Assembly: GCF_003386795.1 (NCBI RefSeq)
Contig: NZ_QTUC01000001.1
Coordinates: 3,162,001-3,226,000, forward strand
DNA: 64,000 bases
Source of the DNA: Thermasporomyces composti
Lineage (GTDB): Bacteria > Actinomycetota > Actinomycetes > Propionibacteriales > Actinopolymorphaceae
Direction of reading: 5' to 3'
Shown: one piece after another, positions 21,161-30,853 of the stretch
Layout: every line of letters begins with the position of its first letter
Numbering within the stretch: position 1 is the stretch's first letter
Translations under genes and position numbers: made by a program
Notes under the pieces: model-generated
The model's database searches: none
Seen by the model: only the letters and a program-made list of their open reading frames with translations
What the model was told of the DNA's origin: nothing

Positions 21161-21194
21161 GCGGGCGAAGGGGCCCGAATGCTCCTTCGCCCGC
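21161..21194 (+). terminator. Hairpin between rpoA and rplQ
   Basis: A perfect 11-bp inverted repeat (21161-21171 with 21184-21194) with a 12-nt loop lies 17 nt after the rpoA stop. There is no T-tract, so partial attenuation or mRNA processing is as likely as termination. Confidence 0.5.
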
Positions 21195-21240
21195 ACTGAC
21201 ACCGGTACCTGATACGGCCGGTGCAGGAAGGAGAATCCTC

Positions 21241-21834
21241 ATGCCCAAGCCCACCAAGGGTCCCCGCCTGGGCGGCAGCCCGGCGCACGAGCGGCTCATG
21301 CTCGCCAACCTGGCCACGTCGCTGTTCCGGCACCGCCGGATCACGACGACGGAGGCGAAGGCGCGCCGGCTGCGTCCGTTCGCGGAACGGCTCATCACCA
21401 AGGCTCGTCGCGGCGATCTCCACGCGCGTCGGCAGGTTCTCGCCGTCATCCGCGACAAGGAGGTGGTCCACCACCTGTTCGCCACCATCGGTCCGTCCTA
21501 CAAGGACCGTCCTGGTGGCTACACCCGGATCACCAAGGTCGGGCCACGCAAGGGCGACAACGCGCCCATGGCGGTGATCGAGCTCGTGTCGGGCTCGCCG
21601 TCGCGGCCTCAGACGGAGGCGCGGACGGAGCGGCCGAAGGCTGAGCCGGAGACCGCGGAGGCCAAGGAGACGAAGGCGGACGAGCCCAAGGCCGAGGAGG
21701 CGCAGGCTGAGGAGGCCAAGGCGGACGAGGCGAAGGCTGAGAACGCCAAGGCTGAGGAGGCCAAGGCCGACGAGGCCGAGGAGTCCGCGCCCGCCGGCGA
21801 GCAGGCGGCCGACGAGTCCAAGGACGCGTCCTGA
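21241..21834 (+). CDS. rplQ: 50S ribosomal protein L17 with an acidic repeat tail
   Basis: L17 binds 23S rRNA near the exit tunnel. Residues 1-120 are the conserved domain: [29 protein letters not shown], then [19 protein letters not shown]. Residues from about 125 onward form an Ala/Glu/Lys-rich tail of degenerate short repeats such as [10 protein letters not shown], making the protein 197 residues against about 120 in most bacteria; such tails occur in other actinobacteria. It ends the alpha group and is followed by a large hairpin. Confidence 0.97.
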   Translation: MPKPTKGPRLGGSPAHERLMLANLATSLFRHRRITTTEAKARRLRPFAERLITKARRGDLHARRQVLAVIRDKEVVHHLFATIGPSYKDRPGGYTRITKVGPRKGDNAPMAVIELVSGSPSRPQTEARTERPKAEPETAEAKETKADEPKAEEAQAEEAKADEAKAENAKAEEAKADEAEESAPAGEQAADESKDAS

Positions 21835-21852
21835 CCCGAGGACTTCGTGTCC

Positions 21853-21896
21853 GAGAGCCCGCTGAGCCTTCCCTCGAGGAAGGACAGCGGGCTCTC
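21853..21896 (+). terminator. Terminator after rplQ
   Basis: A perfect 12-bp outer stem (21853-21864 with 21885-21896) encloses a second stem CCTTCC/GGAAGG (21867-21872 with 21878-21883). It starts 18 nt after the rplQ stop. There is no U-run, as is common for high-GC terminators. Confidence 0.75.
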
Positions 21897-21988
21897 GCGC
21901 CTCACGGAGGCGGTGAGGCTCGAGCACGGCCGACGTTGACCATGCAGCTGACGCTCCTGGCCAGCCGAACGCTCCTGCGGGGACGCCC

Positions 21989-22924
21989 ATGACGGACACT
22001 GCCGCGGAATCCGCCACCCCACCCGACCAGACCGAGGCCGCTGACGTCGGGGAGATCGGGGTCGCGGAGCCGACCGTGCGCCTGCGACTCGACCTTGCCT
22101 ACGACGGCACCGACTTCTTCGGCTGGGCCGCACAGCCCGGGCTCCGCACGGTGCAGGGTGTCGTGGAGCAGACACTGCAGCGGGTCCTGCGCCTTGAGAA
22201 GCCGCCGACGACGACCTGCGCGGGCCGCACCGACGCGGGGGTGCACGCGCGGGGGCAGGTGTGTCACGTCGACGTCCCCGCCGCCGCGTACGCGGCTGTG
22301 TCGGGTCGCTCCTCCCTCCCACCCGCTCACGCGCTGACCCGGCGGCTGGCCGGGGCGCTCCCCGCCGATGTGCGGGTCCGCCGCGTCGAGGAGGCGCCCG
22401 ACGGCTTCGACGCTCGGTTCTCCGCGCTCTGGCGACGCTACGCGTATCGCATCTGCGACGACCCGGCGGTCGCCGACCCCCTCCGCCGTCGCGAGGTGCT
22501 CGACCACCCCCGACGTCTCGACCATGAGGCGATGAACGACGCGGCCCGCCGCTTGCTCGGTGAGCACGACTTCGCGGCGTTCTGTCGAGCACGCGAGGGC
22601 GCCACCACGGTCCGGACGCTCCTGGAGCTGTCGTGGGACCGTGACGCCACGGGTCTGCTGGTGGCCCGGGTGATCGCCGACGCCTTCTGCCACTCGATGG
22701 TCCGAGCGCTCGTCGGCGCCTTGCTGCGCGTGGGGGAGGGACGACGCCCGGTGGAGTGGCCGGCGCAGGTGCTCGCCGCGCGTGTCCGCGATCCGGCGGT
22801 CCCCGTCGTCCCCGCCCGAGGGCTTACGTTGGAGGAGGTCGCGTACCCACCGGCGAACCAGCTGGCCGCGCGGGCCGCGCTGACCCGCCGGGTGCGAACC
22901 CACCCGGGAGACGACCGTGGCTGA
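21989..22924 (+). CDS. truA: tRNA pseudouridine synthase TruA (positions 38-40)
   Basis: TruA isomerises uridines 38-40 in the anticodon arm of tRNAs. The 311-residue protein has an unconserved 30-residue lead, then [26 protein letters not shown] and the catalytic D82 in [10 protein letters not shown]. The second domain has [17 protein letters not shown] and [22 protein letters not shown] 21989 is the best start seen, but starts nearer residue 28 cannot be excluded. The 3' end overlaps the next gene by 8 nt. The rplQ-truA order is conserved. Confidence 0.96.
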   Translation: MTDTAAESATPPDQTEAADVGEIGVAEPTVRLRLDLAYDGTDFFGWAAQPGLRTVQGVVEQTLQRVLRLEKPPTTTCAGRTDAGVHARGQVCHVDVPAAAYAAVSGRSSLPPAHALTRRLAGALPADVRVRRVEEAPDGFDARFSALWRRYAYRICDDPAVADPLRRREVLDHPRRLDHEAMNDAARRLLGEHDFAAFCRAREGATTVRTLLELSWDRDATGLLVARVIADAFCHSMVRALVGALLRVGEGRRPVEWPAQVLAARVRDPAVPVVPARGLTLEEVAYPPANQLAARAALTRRVRTHPGDDRG

Positions 22925-23519
22925 CCACTACTTCTCCGAGCATCCCAGCTCGAAGGCCACCGCCCGACCGGTGACCTTCACCGCCTATGGGCGGCGGTAC
23001 GAGCTGGTGTCCTCGGCTGGTGTCTTCTCCGGCGACCGGTTGGACCTCGGCACGACCGTTCTGCTGCGCGAGGCACCGCTGCCCGCGGGCGGCACCGTGC
23101 TCGATCTCGGCTGTGGCTACGGCCCCATCGCCTGCGTGCTCGCCACCATGGTGCCGGACGTGCACGTCTGGGCGGTCGACGTCAACACGCGTGCGCTGGA
23201 GCTCACCCGAGCGAATGCGGAACGGCTCGGCGTCGGCTCGCGGATCACCGTTGCCACGCCCGACGACGTGCCGGATGACATCCGCTTCGACCAGGTCTGG
23301 TCGAACCCGCCCATCCGAATCGGCAAGCCCGCCTTGCACGCTCTGCTCCAGCGGTGGCTGTCGAGGCTCACCGACGACGGCGTGGCGTGGCTCGTGGTGT
23401 CGAAGAACCTTGGCGCCGACTCCCTACAACGGTGGTTGAACGCCCAGGGGTGGCGGTGTGACCGGCAGGGGAGCGCCAAGGGATTCCGCGTGCTCACGGT
23501 GCGACGCCCTGCCTCGTGA
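22917..23519 (+). CDS. RsmC-family class I methyltransferase
   Basis: This is an SAM-dependent methyltransferase of the small-subunit rRNA RsmC/RlmG type; the exact rRNA or other target is unknown. The 200-residue single domain has motif I DLGCGYG (63-69), an acidic ribose-binding position in AVDVN, and the catalytic NPPI (130-133) typical of amino-group methylation of guanine or adenine. The N-terminal HYFSEHPSS is conserved in actinobacterial homologues. GTG 22917 lies inside the end of truA, so the two are probably co-translated. Confidence 0.88.
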   Translation: MADHYFSEHPSSKATARPVTFTAYGRRYELVSSAGVFSGDRLDLGTTVLLREAPLPAGGTVLDLGCGYGPIACVLATMVPDVHVWAVDVNTRALELTRANAERLGVGSRITVATPDDVPDDIRFDQVWSNPPIRIGKPALHALLQRWLSRLTDDGVAWLVVSKNLGADSLQRWLNAQGWRCDRQGSAKGFRVLTVRRPAS

Positions 23520-23686
23520 CGGCGACCTGAGGGGCTCGCGCGAGGCCGGTGAGAGAGTCTGGGCCGGGTCGCGGCGCGTCGCGCCCACAACGTGCCGCGG
23601 CCGGCCGGCTGAGCTCGGTCAGCCGACCAGCCGCGGTGACGACGAGAGCTCGCCGCTTCCAGAGGCCCTCTCCGCAGGTCGGCCGC

Positions 23687-24886
23687 TCAGGAGGTCGGCG
23701 GGTCGCCGAAGTCCGGGATCTCCAGCTGTCGGCCGCCCTGCTTGGCGGACTCGTGCGCGATGATCCCCGGCAGCGTGAAGCGCGCGGCCACCCAAGCGTT
23801 GATCGGTGGCAGCGTGTTCGTGACGACGGCGCGCACGAAGTCGTCGGCGAGGAAGTGGTGGGAGCCCTCGTGGCCGTTGTGCATGCCGGTGTAGGCCTCG
23901 GGGAGCCGGGACCGATCGTGCACCGGGGCACAGCCGGACACGAACGCGTCACGCAGCGCGGGGTCGATGCCCTCCAGCTCGGGGTCGTCGAGTCGGGCGG
24001 AGCGCCGTGGCGTGAGGAGGTCGGTGACGTCCTCGACACCCTTCTTGGTCTGCCAGAGGCTGACCGTGGCCATCTGCTCGAAGCTGCCCTCTGTCCCGAA
24101 GATGCGGAGCCGTGACTCGCGGATGTGCGACGGGTAGCCGACGCGGCGGAACTCGTTGGTCCGCATGACGCTGCCGTCGTCGAGCTTGAACAGGGCGGTG
24201 GCGTTGCTGATGTCGTTGCCCCACATGCTGACGGAGGTGTCGAACACACCGTCGTTGCGGTCGTCCTTCACGCCGATGCAGGACACGTGCGTGGCGTGGC
24301 GCCCGGTGACGGACAAGACGTTGCCCACCGCGTGGGTCGGGTACAGCATCGGCGGGAAGCTGGCGGTCTCCTTCCACCGCTCGCCGCCCGAGTACTTGTA
24401 CGCCTCGTAGAAGCCGAGGTCCATGTCGTGGACGTAGTCCCCCTCGGCGTAGAAGATCCGCCCGAACTCTCCGGCCGCGAGCTTCTGCCGACAGAAGACG
24501 GACGACGGGTAGTAGTAGCTGGTCTCACCCATCATGTAGATGAGGCCCGTCGACCGAACCTTCTCGACGATGGCGGCGATCTCCTCGACGGTGATCCCCA
24601 TCGGCACGCTGGAGTAGACGTGCTTGCCGGCGTCCAGCGCCTTCAGCACGAGCTCGCCGTGGGTCCAGCGCTGGGTGAAGATCGCGACCGCGTCGACGTC
24701 GGAGGCCAGCAGGTCCTCGAAGGAGGAGTAGGTCTGATCGATCTTGTGCCGGGCTGCCTCCGCCGCGAGTCGGTCCGGGATCACCTCGCAGAGGCGTACT
24801 TCCTTGACGTCGGGATGGGCCTTGAACAGCGGGATGAAGCTGCGGGAGAACTGGCCCGCACCGACGAAACCGATGCTGATCGCCAT
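23687..24886 (-). CDS. Gfo/Idh/MocA family oxidoreductase
   Basis: The protein is a probable NAD(P)-dependent enzyme acting on a sugar or cyclitol derivative; the substrate is unknown. It has 399 residues, with the N-terminal Rossmann signature GFVGAGQFSRSF (6-17) and the C-terminal alpha/beta domain. The usual EKP catalytic-lysine motif is replaced by SVP (93-95), and YPTHAVG (182-188) supplies a histidine. These two features recall the GH109 branch, which uses NAD to hydrolyse glycosides, though sequence alone cannot settle this. It is a lone reverse-strand gene with no sugar transporter beside it. Confidence 0.85.
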   Translation of the reverse strand: MAISIGFVGAGQFSRSFIPLFKAHPDVKEVRLCEVIPDRLAAEAARHKIDQTYSSFEDLLASDVDAVAIFTQRWTHGELVLKALDAGKHVYSSVPMGITVEEIAAIVEKVRSTGLIYMMGETSYYYPSSVFCRQKLAAGEFGRIFYAEGDYVHDMDLGFYEAYKYSGGERWKETASFPPMLYPTHAVGNVLSVTGRHATHVSCIGVKDDRNDGVFDTSVSMWGNDISNATALFKLDDGSVMRTNEFRRVGYPSHIRESRLRIFGTEGSFEQMATVSLWQTKKGVEDVTDLLTPRRSARLDDPELEGIDPALRDAFVSGCAPVHDRSRLPEAYTGMHNGHEGSHHFLADDFVRAVVTNTLPPINAWVAARFTLPGIIAHESAKQGGRQLEIPDFGDPPTS

Positions 24887-24942
24887 GCCTCTCCTTCGTG
24901 GCGAGTTCCTAGCCGTGGTGGGACGAACCTCGATCGTTGCCT

Positions 24943-24962
24943 GTGCTCACGAGTGCTCACGA
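24943..24962 (+). repeat. 10-bp perfect tandem duplication
   Basis: GTGCTCACGA occurs twice in direct succession (24943-24952 and 24953-24962), 57 bp outside the start of the reverse-strand oxidoreductase gene. The spacing is about one helical turn, so a regulatory role is possible but unproven. Confidence 0.7.
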
Positions 24963-25147
24963 GCCTCGGGCCTCGTGGAGCCCTGAGGAGTATCTCCTGT
25001 CGCGCGCCGGGATGGCCGTCGGGAAGTCGGCCGGACCCGGCCGAGTAGGGCGCCGGGGAGGACGCCAGGGAAGGTCCAAGGAGGGCATGGACACCCGAGG
25101 CAACCTCGTCGGCACTCGACGGCGTCCCTGGGCCGGAGGTGTCGGCG

Positions 25148-26206
25148 ATGGGTGCATCTGGACGCCGCCTCCTCGCGGTCTGCGCGGCGGCGGTGGGTGT
25201 GGCGGTGGTGCCCTTGGGCGCGTGGTTGCTGGCGGAGCGTTCCCCGACCGACCTGGGATCGCCCGCGGCTCGGACGACGACGGAGGCCGAGGAGCGGTCT
25301 GAACGAACGAGGTCGGCGGACGAGGAGTGGCGGTGGGAGTCCTTCGGCGGGGTCGAGGTCCAGGTGCCGGCCGACTGGGCCTACGGCACGACCGGGACTC
25401 CGCCGTGCCTGCAGGCGTCGGACCCGGCGCGGACACCAGACGGTGAGGACCGGCGGGCGAGGCCGTACGTCGGTCGGCCAGGGGTGGTCGCAGCGATCGC
25501 GTGTCCCGAGCCGGTCGCCGACCCCGCGAGCCGTGCCCCCTACCTGTGGTTCGGCGACAGCCGACCGGCTGGGCAGCGTCGCTACGACGGGGGATGGGTC
25601 GAGGAGACCCGGGTCGTCGCGGGGGTGGCGATCACGGTGCTCAGCGATGACGCGGCTATGCGGGAGCGGATCCTCGGTTCCGCGCGACCGATCGGCGAGG
25701 CAGACTCCTACGGCTGCGCGCCCGAGCACCCCGTCGTGGCCGACCCTGACGCGCGCCCGTCCTCGGACGCCGGTGGGCTGCCGGGCCTGGGGGACGTCGC
25801 CTCGCTGACGGTGTGCCGCTACGCGCGGGAGAGCGCGCGACCGGCGCCGGCGTCCTTGCTCTCCGCGAGCCGGATGGAGGGGAGAGCCGCGCGGGAGGTC
25901 GTGGACGCCATGATCGCGGCACCGACCGGAACGGGGCCGAACGCACCGGGCGACTGCGCCGCTGAGTTCGCGCTCGGCGACGAGGTGATGGTGGTCCACG
26001 TCGAGGGAGCCACGGGGGAGACGCAGGAGGTGGTCGTCCGCTACAGCGGGTGCCACCGCCACGGCACCGACGACGGCGTCACAGTGCGCCAGCTCACCGC
26101 GTCGGTGACCCGTGCCCTGCTGACCGGCCCGCACAGCCCGAGCTCGTTGCACGAAGGTGTCGGGCGTCTGGTGCGGACCGACCGGTCGCCGGCGGAGCCG
26201 CGCTGA
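25148..26206 (+). CDS. Unrecognised secreted or membrane-anchored protein with six cysteines
   Basis: I do not recognise this protein. It has 352 residues from ATG 25148, with GGAGG at 25135-25139. A GTG at 25139 would overlap that ribosome binding site and is rejected. Residues 8-31 form a hydrophobic N-terminal segment (LLAVCAAAVGVAVVPLGAWLLA), either a signal peptide without an obvious cleavage site or an anchor. The remaining 320 residues are hydrophilic and probably extracytoplasmic. They contain six cysteines (in PPCLQ, IACPE, YGCAP, TVCRY, GDCAA and SGCHR), suggesting three disulfides. It stands alone between the oxidoreductase and the ABC-F gene. Confidence 0.8.
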   Translation: MGASGRRLLAVCAAAVGVAVVPLGAWLLAERSPTDLGSPAARTTTEAEERSERTRSADEEWRWESFGGVEVQVPADWAYGTTGTPPCLQASDPARTPDGEDRRARPYVGRPGVVAAIACPEPVADPASRAPYLWFGDSRPAGQRRYDGGWVEETRVVAGVAITVLSDDAAMRERILGSARPIGEADSYGCAPEHPVVADPDARPSSDAGGLPGLGDVASLTVCRYARESARPAPASLLSASRMEGRAAREVVDAMIAAPTGTGPNAPGDCAAEFALGDEVMVVHVEGATGETQEVVVRYSGCHRHGTDDGVTVRQLTASVTRALLTGPHSPSSLHEGVGRLVRTDRSPAEPR

Positions 26207-26490
26207 AAGGCGCCGAGGGCCCGGCGACGCCTGGCGGTGCCGCGGAGCCGCTCTCCGTACGACCCGACCTGCTGGACCCGCCCGCCGGACGCCTGGCCGG
26301 GCCGCTGAGCGGGTTGTCCAGGCGCGGGCTGTCGGGCGGCTCGGAGCCCGTCGCTCGGAGACGACGGACGCCTCAGGCGCGCTGACCGCCGTTCTCGTGG
26401 TGTGATGTCGTCCCACGCGCTACCGGGCGGGCGAGTGGCGGCGACAAATCGTTCGCGTCCGCGCCGGGCTCGCGTGAAGACTCGGTTGCC

Positions 26491-28173
26491 ATGGGCTATG
26501 TCGACGTCAGCGAGGTGAGCTACTCCCTGCCCGATGGGCGTGTCCTGCTCGACGAGGTGTCGTTCCGGGTCGGCGAGGGCGCCAAGGTCGCGCTCGTCGG
26601 CGCCAACGGCTCCGGCAAGACCACCCTGCTGCGGATCGTCGCGGGCGATCTTCGACCCCACGCGGGGACGGTGAGCCGGAGCGGCGGACTCGGCGTGATG
26701 CGGCAGTTCATCGGCTCCATCCGCGACGAGACGACGGTCGCCGGATTGCTGCTGTCCGTCGCGCCGCCGCGCATCCGCGCCGCCGCGGAGGCGCTGGAGC
26801 GGGCCGAGCTGGCGATGATGGACAACGACGACGAGCCGACCCAGTTGCGGTACGCCCAGGCGCTCGCCGACTGGGCCGACGCGGGCGGCTACGAGGCGGA
26901 GGTGCTGTGGGACATCTGCTGCACCGAGGCGCTCGGCGTTCCGTACGAGCGGGCTCGCTGGCGTGAGGTCCGCACCCTGTCCGGCGGCGAGCAGAAGCGA
27001 CTGGTGCTCGAGGCACTGCTGCGCGGGCCCGACGAGGTGCTCCTGCTGGACGAGCCGGACAACTTCCTCGACGTACCGGGGAAGCTCTGGCTGGAGGAAC
27101 GGCTTCGCGAGTCCGACAAGACCGTCCTGTACGTGAGCCACGACCGGCAGCTGTTGGCCAACACGGCGACCCAGGTGGTGACCGTCGAGCTGGGCGCGGC
27201 GGGGAACACCGTGTGGGTTCACCCGCAGGGCTACGCGACCTACCACGAGGCGCGGAGGGAGCGCTTCGCGCGGCTGGAGGAGCTCCGCCGGCGCTGGGAT
27301 GAGCAGCACGCCAAGCTGAAGGCGTTGGTCGCGCTCATGAAGCGGCGGGCCACGGTGAACGACAAGGCGTCCGCCGCGTACAAGGCCGCGCAGACCAGGC
27401 TGCGGAAGTTCGAGGAGGCCGGCCCGCCCCAGGCGGTGCCGCGGGAGCAACGGGTCCGGATGCGGCTCCGGGGTGGTCGGACCGGCAAACGCGCGGTCGT
27501 GTGCGCCAACCTCGAGCTCACCGGTCTGATGCGGCCGTTCGACCTCGAGGTGTGGTACGGCGAGCGGGTGGCGGTGCTGGGGTCCAACGGCTCGGGGAAG
27601 TCGCACTTCCTCCGGCTGCTGGCGGCCGGCGGTACCTGCCCGGAACCCGACCAGCAGCCGGTCTCCGACGTGGTGATCCCGCCGGTCGCGCACACGGGCG
27701 TCGCGAAGCTGGGGGCCCGGGTGCGGCCGGGGTGGTTCGCGCAGACCCACGAGCATCCCGAACTGGTCGGGCGGACGCTTCTGGAGATCCTGCACCGCGG
27801 CGACGAGCACCGAGCCGGGTTGCCTCGCGATGAGGCGTCTCGGGTCCTGGACCGCTACGAGCTGGCCCCGGCCGCGGAGCAGGTGTTCGAGTCGCTGTCC
27901 GGTGGCCAGCAGGCCCGGTTCCAGATCCTGCTGCTGGAGCTCTCGGGCGCCACCTTGCTGCTGCTCGACGAGCCAACCGACAACCTCGACGCCGCCTCCG
28001 CCGACGCCTTGGAGGAAGGCCTCGCCTCCTTCGAGGGGACGGTGATCGCGGTGACGCACGACCGGTGGTTCGCGCGGGGCTTCGACCGGTTCCTCATCTT
28101 CGGCGCCAACGGCGAGGTGTACGAGTCGGACGAGCCGGTCTGGGACGAGGGCCGAGTCCAGCGGGCCCGCTGA
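26491..28173 (+). CDS. ABC-F family ATPase (translation factor type)
   Basis: ABC-F proteins are soluble ATPases that bind the ribosomal E site, acting in translation regulation or antibiotic protection; they are not transporters. The 560-residue protein has two ATP-binding domains and no membrane segments. Walker A motifs are GANGSGKT (37-44) and GSNGSGKS (364-371); signatures are LSGGEQK and LSGGQQAR; Walker B ends in DEPDN and DEPTDN. The charged linker between them is at about residues 245-320. Whether it is an EttA/Uup-like housekeeping factor or a resistance factor cannot be told. The 284-bp upstream gap has no clear promoter. Confidence 0.92.
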   Translation: MGYVDVSEVSYSLPDGRVLLDEVSFRVGEGAKVALVGANGSGKTTLLRIVAGDLRPHAGTVSRSGGLGVMRQFIGSIRDETTVAGLLLSVAPPRIRAAAEALERAELAMMDNDDEPTQLRYAQALADWADAGGYEAEVLWDICCTEALGVPYERARWREVRTLSGGEQKRLVLEALLRGPDEVLLLDEPDNFLDVPGKLWLEERLRESDKTVLYVSHDRQLLANTATQVVTVELGAAGNTVWVHPQGYATYHEARRERFARLEELRRRWDEQHAKLKALVALMKRRATVNDKASAAYKAAQTRLRKFEEAGPPQAVPREQRVRMRLRGGRTGKRAVVCANLELTGLMRPFDLEVWYGERVAVLGSNGSGKSHFLRLLAAGGTCPEPDQQPVSDVVIPPVAHTGVAKLGARVRPGWFAQTHEHPELVGRTLLEILHRGDEHRAGLPRDEASRVLDRYELAPAAEQVFESLSGGQQARFQILLLELSGATLLLLDEPTDNLDAASADALEEGLASFEGTVIAVTHDRWFARGFDRFLIFGANGEVYESDEPVWDEGRVQRAR

Positions 28174-28226
28174 CTCTGGGGGGTCTCCGCAGGTCGAAGG
28201 CGCCCTTGGCCAGGTGCCACCCCTTT

Positions 28227-28256
28227 TTGACCCCTCTCCGGGAACGCGGGTATCCT
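28227..28256 (+). promoter_or_regulatory. Promoter of rplM-rpsI
   Basis: TTGACC (28227-28232) and TATCCT (28251-28256) are 18 bp apart, the best -35/-10 match among the ribosomal promoters here. The transcript leader would be about 125 nt and could form CCATG/CATGG (28336-28340 with 28350-28354) and TCCGC/GCGGA hairpins, leaving room for L13 autoregulation. Confidence 0.7.
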
Positions 28257-28387
28257 GGGCCGTCGTTGCGTCCGCCGGCGGCCAGTCCGGCGCTCGGCGC
28301 ATATCCGCCTCGGCGGAGTATTCGGACAGTACAAGCCATGTCAGATCGGCATGGTTCCACCACGACGAGCAGCGAAGGTCGACGACT

Positions 28388-28831
28388 GTGCGCACCTACA
28401 GCCCCAAGCCCGGCGACGTCCCGCGTGAGTGGTACGTCATCGACGCGACCGACGTGATCCTTGGTCGGCTCGCGAGTCAAGCGGCGACGCTGTTGCGTGG
28501 CAAGCACAAGCCGACGTTCGCTCCGCACGTCGACACCGGTGACTTCGTGATCATCGTCAACGCCTCGAAGGTCGCGTTGTCGGGCACCAAGCGGGACGAC
28601 AAGCTCGCCTACCGGCACTCGGGTTACCCGGGCGGACTGCGCGCCGTCCCGTATGGCGAGTTGCTGGACAAGGACCCGCGAAAGGTGGTCGAGCGCGCGG
28701 TGCGGGGCATGCTCCCCAAGAACCGGCTGGGCCGTAAGCTGTTGAAGAAGCTCAAGGTCTACGCCGGTCCGGACCACCCGCACCAGGCTCAGCAGCCTAA
28801 GCCGTACGCCATCACCCAGATCTCGCAGTGA
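28388..28831 (+). CDS. rplM: 50S ribosomal protein L13
   Basis: L13 is an early 50S assembly protein. It has 147 residues from GTG 28388 ([30 protein letters not shown]), with [20 protein letters not shown] and [19 protein letters not shown] lies 9 nt before the start. An in-frame upstream start at 28214 precedes the promoter and is rejected. It pairs with rpsI 25 bp downstream. Confidence 0.98.
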   Translation: MRTYSPKPGDVPREWYVIDATDVILGRLASQAATLLRGKHKPTFAPHVDTGDFVIIVNASKVALSGTKRDDKLAYRHSGYPGGLRAVPYGELLDKDPRKVVERAVRGMLPKNRLGRKLLKKLKVYAGPDHPHQAQQPKPYAITQISQ

Positions 28832-28856
28832 CGACTGCGCCGAAGTGAGGAATCCC

Positions 28857-29393
28857 GTGGCGAACCCCACTGCTCTAGAGACCGCAGACGCGGCCGTCGA
28901 GGACGTGCCGTACGCCGGTGAGCCCGGTGACGGCGACGCCACCGTCGCCTACCGGTCGGAGAGTGAGCCGGCCCCCTCGTCGTCCCTGCCGCGGCCCGCG
29001 GCGGTCGCCCCAGCGGCCGCCACCGGTCGTCGCAAGGTGGCCGTGGCCCGGGTTCGGCTCCTCCCGGGTACGGGTCAGTGGCGCATCAACGGACGCAGCC
29101 TGGAGGACTACTTCCCCAACAGGGTTCACCAGCAGCACGTCCGGGAGCCGCTCGCGCTGCTCGAGCTGGAAGGCCAGTACGACGTGATCGCCCGCATCCA
29201 CGGCGGCGGTATCAGCGGTCAGGCGGGAGCGCTGCGGCTCGGCATCGCCCGCGCGCTGAGTGAGGTCGACCCTGAGGCCAACCGTCCGCCGCTGAAGCGG
29301 GCTGGCATGCTGACGCGCGACCCGCGCGCCAAGGAGCGTCGTAAGGCCGGGCTCAAGAAGGCCCGCAAGGCGCCGCAGTACTCCAAGCGGTAG
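28857..29393 (+). CDS. rpsI: 30S ribosomal protein S9
   Basis: S9 sends its C-terminal tail to the P-site tRNA. It has 178 residues. The first 50 are an acidic and Pro/Ala-rich lead, as in other actinobacteria, followed by [49 protein letters not shown] and the terminal [15 protein letters not shown] 28857 is chosen because AGTGAGG lies 7 nt upstream; GTG 28845 would add four residues. Confidence 0.97.
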   Translation: MANPTALETADAAVEDVPYAGEPGDGDATVAYRSESEPAPSSSLPRPAAVAPAAATGRRKVAVARVRLLPGTGQWRINGRSLEDYFPNRVHQQHVREPLALLELEGQYDVIARIHGGGISGQAGALRLGIARALSEVDPEANRPPLKRAGMLTRDPRAKERRKAGLKKARKAPQYSKR

Positions 29394-29401
29394 CTTCGGT
29401 C

Positions 29402-30748
29402 GTGGGCCGGCTCTTCGGCACCGACGGAGTCCGTGGTCTCGCCAATCGCGAGTTGACCGCGGAGCTCGCGCTCGACCTGTCTGTCGCCGCGGCGCGTGTC
29501 CTCGCCGAGGTAGGGGCCTTCGAGGGGCGCCGTCCCACCGCGGTGGTCGCGCGGGACACCCGGGCTTCCGGGGAGTTCCTCGAAGCCGCTGTGGTCGCCG
29601 GTTTGGCGAGCGCGGGCGTGGACGTCATCCGGCTCGGTATCCTGCCGACGCCCGCCGTCGCGTACCTCACCGCGCGCATGGGCGCGGACGTCGGTGTCAT
29701 GCTCTCGGCGTCGCACAACCCGATGCCCGACAACGGCATCAAGTTCTTCGCGCGCGGCGGCTACAAGCTCGACGACGCGATCGAGGACCTCATCGAGGCG
29801 CGGCTGGGGGAGTCGTGGGACCGGCCCACCGGCGCCGACGTGGGACGGGTCCGTGACGACGCCAGCGGCTTCGAGCTGTACGTCGAGCAGCTCGCCGGAA
29901 CCGCGCGTCATCGCCTCGACGGACTCCGGGTGGTCGTCGACTGCGCCAATGGCGCGGCCTACCGTGTGGCGCCGGAGTGTCTGCGGCGGCTCGGCGCCAC
30001 CGTCATCCCGATCAACGCCGACCCGGACGGCCTCAACATCAACGACAACTGTGGCTCGACTCATCTGGAGGCGCTGACGGCGGCGGTGGTCGAGCATGGG
30101 GCTGACGTCGGCATCGCCCACGACGGGGACGCTGACCGGTGCATGGCGGTCGACGCGGAGGGCAACGTCGTCGACGGCGACCAGATCCTCGCGATCCTGG
30201 CGCTCGCCATGCGTGAGGCCGGTCGCCTGCGGCACGACACCGTGGTCGTCACCACCATGAGCAACCTGGGCTTCGTCCTGGCGATGCAGCGGGAGGGCAT
30301 CGCGGTTCAGCAGACGAAGGTGGGCGACCGGTACGTGCTGGAGGCGATGAAGGCCGGTGGCTTCAGCCTGGGTGGCGAGCAGTCCGGGCACCTCATCCTG
30401 CTCGACCACGCGACGACCGGCGACGGCGTGCTGGCTGCCGTCCAGTTGCTCTCCCGGGTCGCCGAGACCGGCCAGCCGCTCAGTGAGCTGGCGAAGGTCA
30501 TGACGCGGTTGCCGCAGGTGCTCGTCAACGTCCGGGGTGTCGACAAGTCCCGTGCCGAGACGGACCCGACGGTCCTCGCCGCCGTCCAATCGGCCTCGGC
30601 TGAGCTTGGCGAGACCGGGCGGGTCCTGCTGCGGCCGTCCGGCACCGAGCCGGTCGTCCGCGTCATGGTGGAGGCCCCGACCTTCGAGCAGGCGCAGCGG
30701 ATCGCCGACGACCTCGCGCGCACCGTGCAGAAGGCGCTCGCCCTGTAG
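29402..30748 (+). CDS. glmM: Phosphoglucosamine mutase
   Basis: GlmM converts glucosamine-6-phosphate to glucosamine-1-phosphate on the way to UDP-N-acetylglucosamine for peptidoglycan. The 448-residue protein has all family signatures: GTDGVRG near the N-terminus, the phosphoserine loop SASHNP (102-107, S104 being the phosphorylated position by analogy), the metal-binding DGDADR and the C-terminal phosphate-binding [13 protein letters not shown] 29402 is 8 bp after rpsI, so it is probably in the rplM-rpsI transcript. GlmS, the preceding pathway step, is encoded 1.2 kb downstream. Confidence 0.97.
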   Translation: MGRLFGTDGVRGLANRELTAELALDLSVAAARVLAEVGAFEGRRPTAVVARDTRASGEFLEAAVVAGLASAGVDVIRLGILPTPAVAYLTARMGADVGVMLSASHNPMPDNGIKFFARGGYKLDDAIEDLIEARLGESWDRPTGADVGRVRDDASGFELYVEQLAGTARHRLDGLRVVVDCANGAAYRVAPECLRRLGATVIPINADPDGLNINDNCGSTHLEALTAAVVEHGADVGIAHDGDADRCMAVDAEGNVVDGDQILAILALAMREAGRLRHDTVVVTTMSNLGFVLAMQREGIAVQQTKVGDRYVLEAMKAGGFSLGGEQSGHLILLDHATTGDGVLAAVQLLSRVAETGQPLSELAKVMTRLPQVLVNVRGVDKSRAETDPTVLAAVQSASAELGETGRVLLRPSGTEPVVRVMVEAPTFEQAQRIADDLARTVQKALAL

Positions 30749-30853
30749 TCGGCACCGGCGCTCCCGCCGCGAGCGTGTCGTTCCCACGCGTTCGTCACCA
30801 CACGGTGGCGCGGTTCGTCACGGCGTTGTGGCGCCCGGGCCGTCGGGGTGCAA

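Noticed and set aside
24947-26416. 489-codon reverse frame over the six-cysteine secreted protein gene
   Set aside because: Its translation is low-complexity Arg/Pro/Ala. The forward frame has a ribosome binding site, a signal-like segment and ordered composition.
26405-26518. Possible 37-codon upstream reading frame overlapping the ABC-F start, which could act as an attenuating leader peptide
   Set aside because: It has no ribosome binding site, and its Arg richness is expected from GC-rich DNA. Resistance-type ABC-F genes can have such leaders, so it is recorded, but nothing else supports it.
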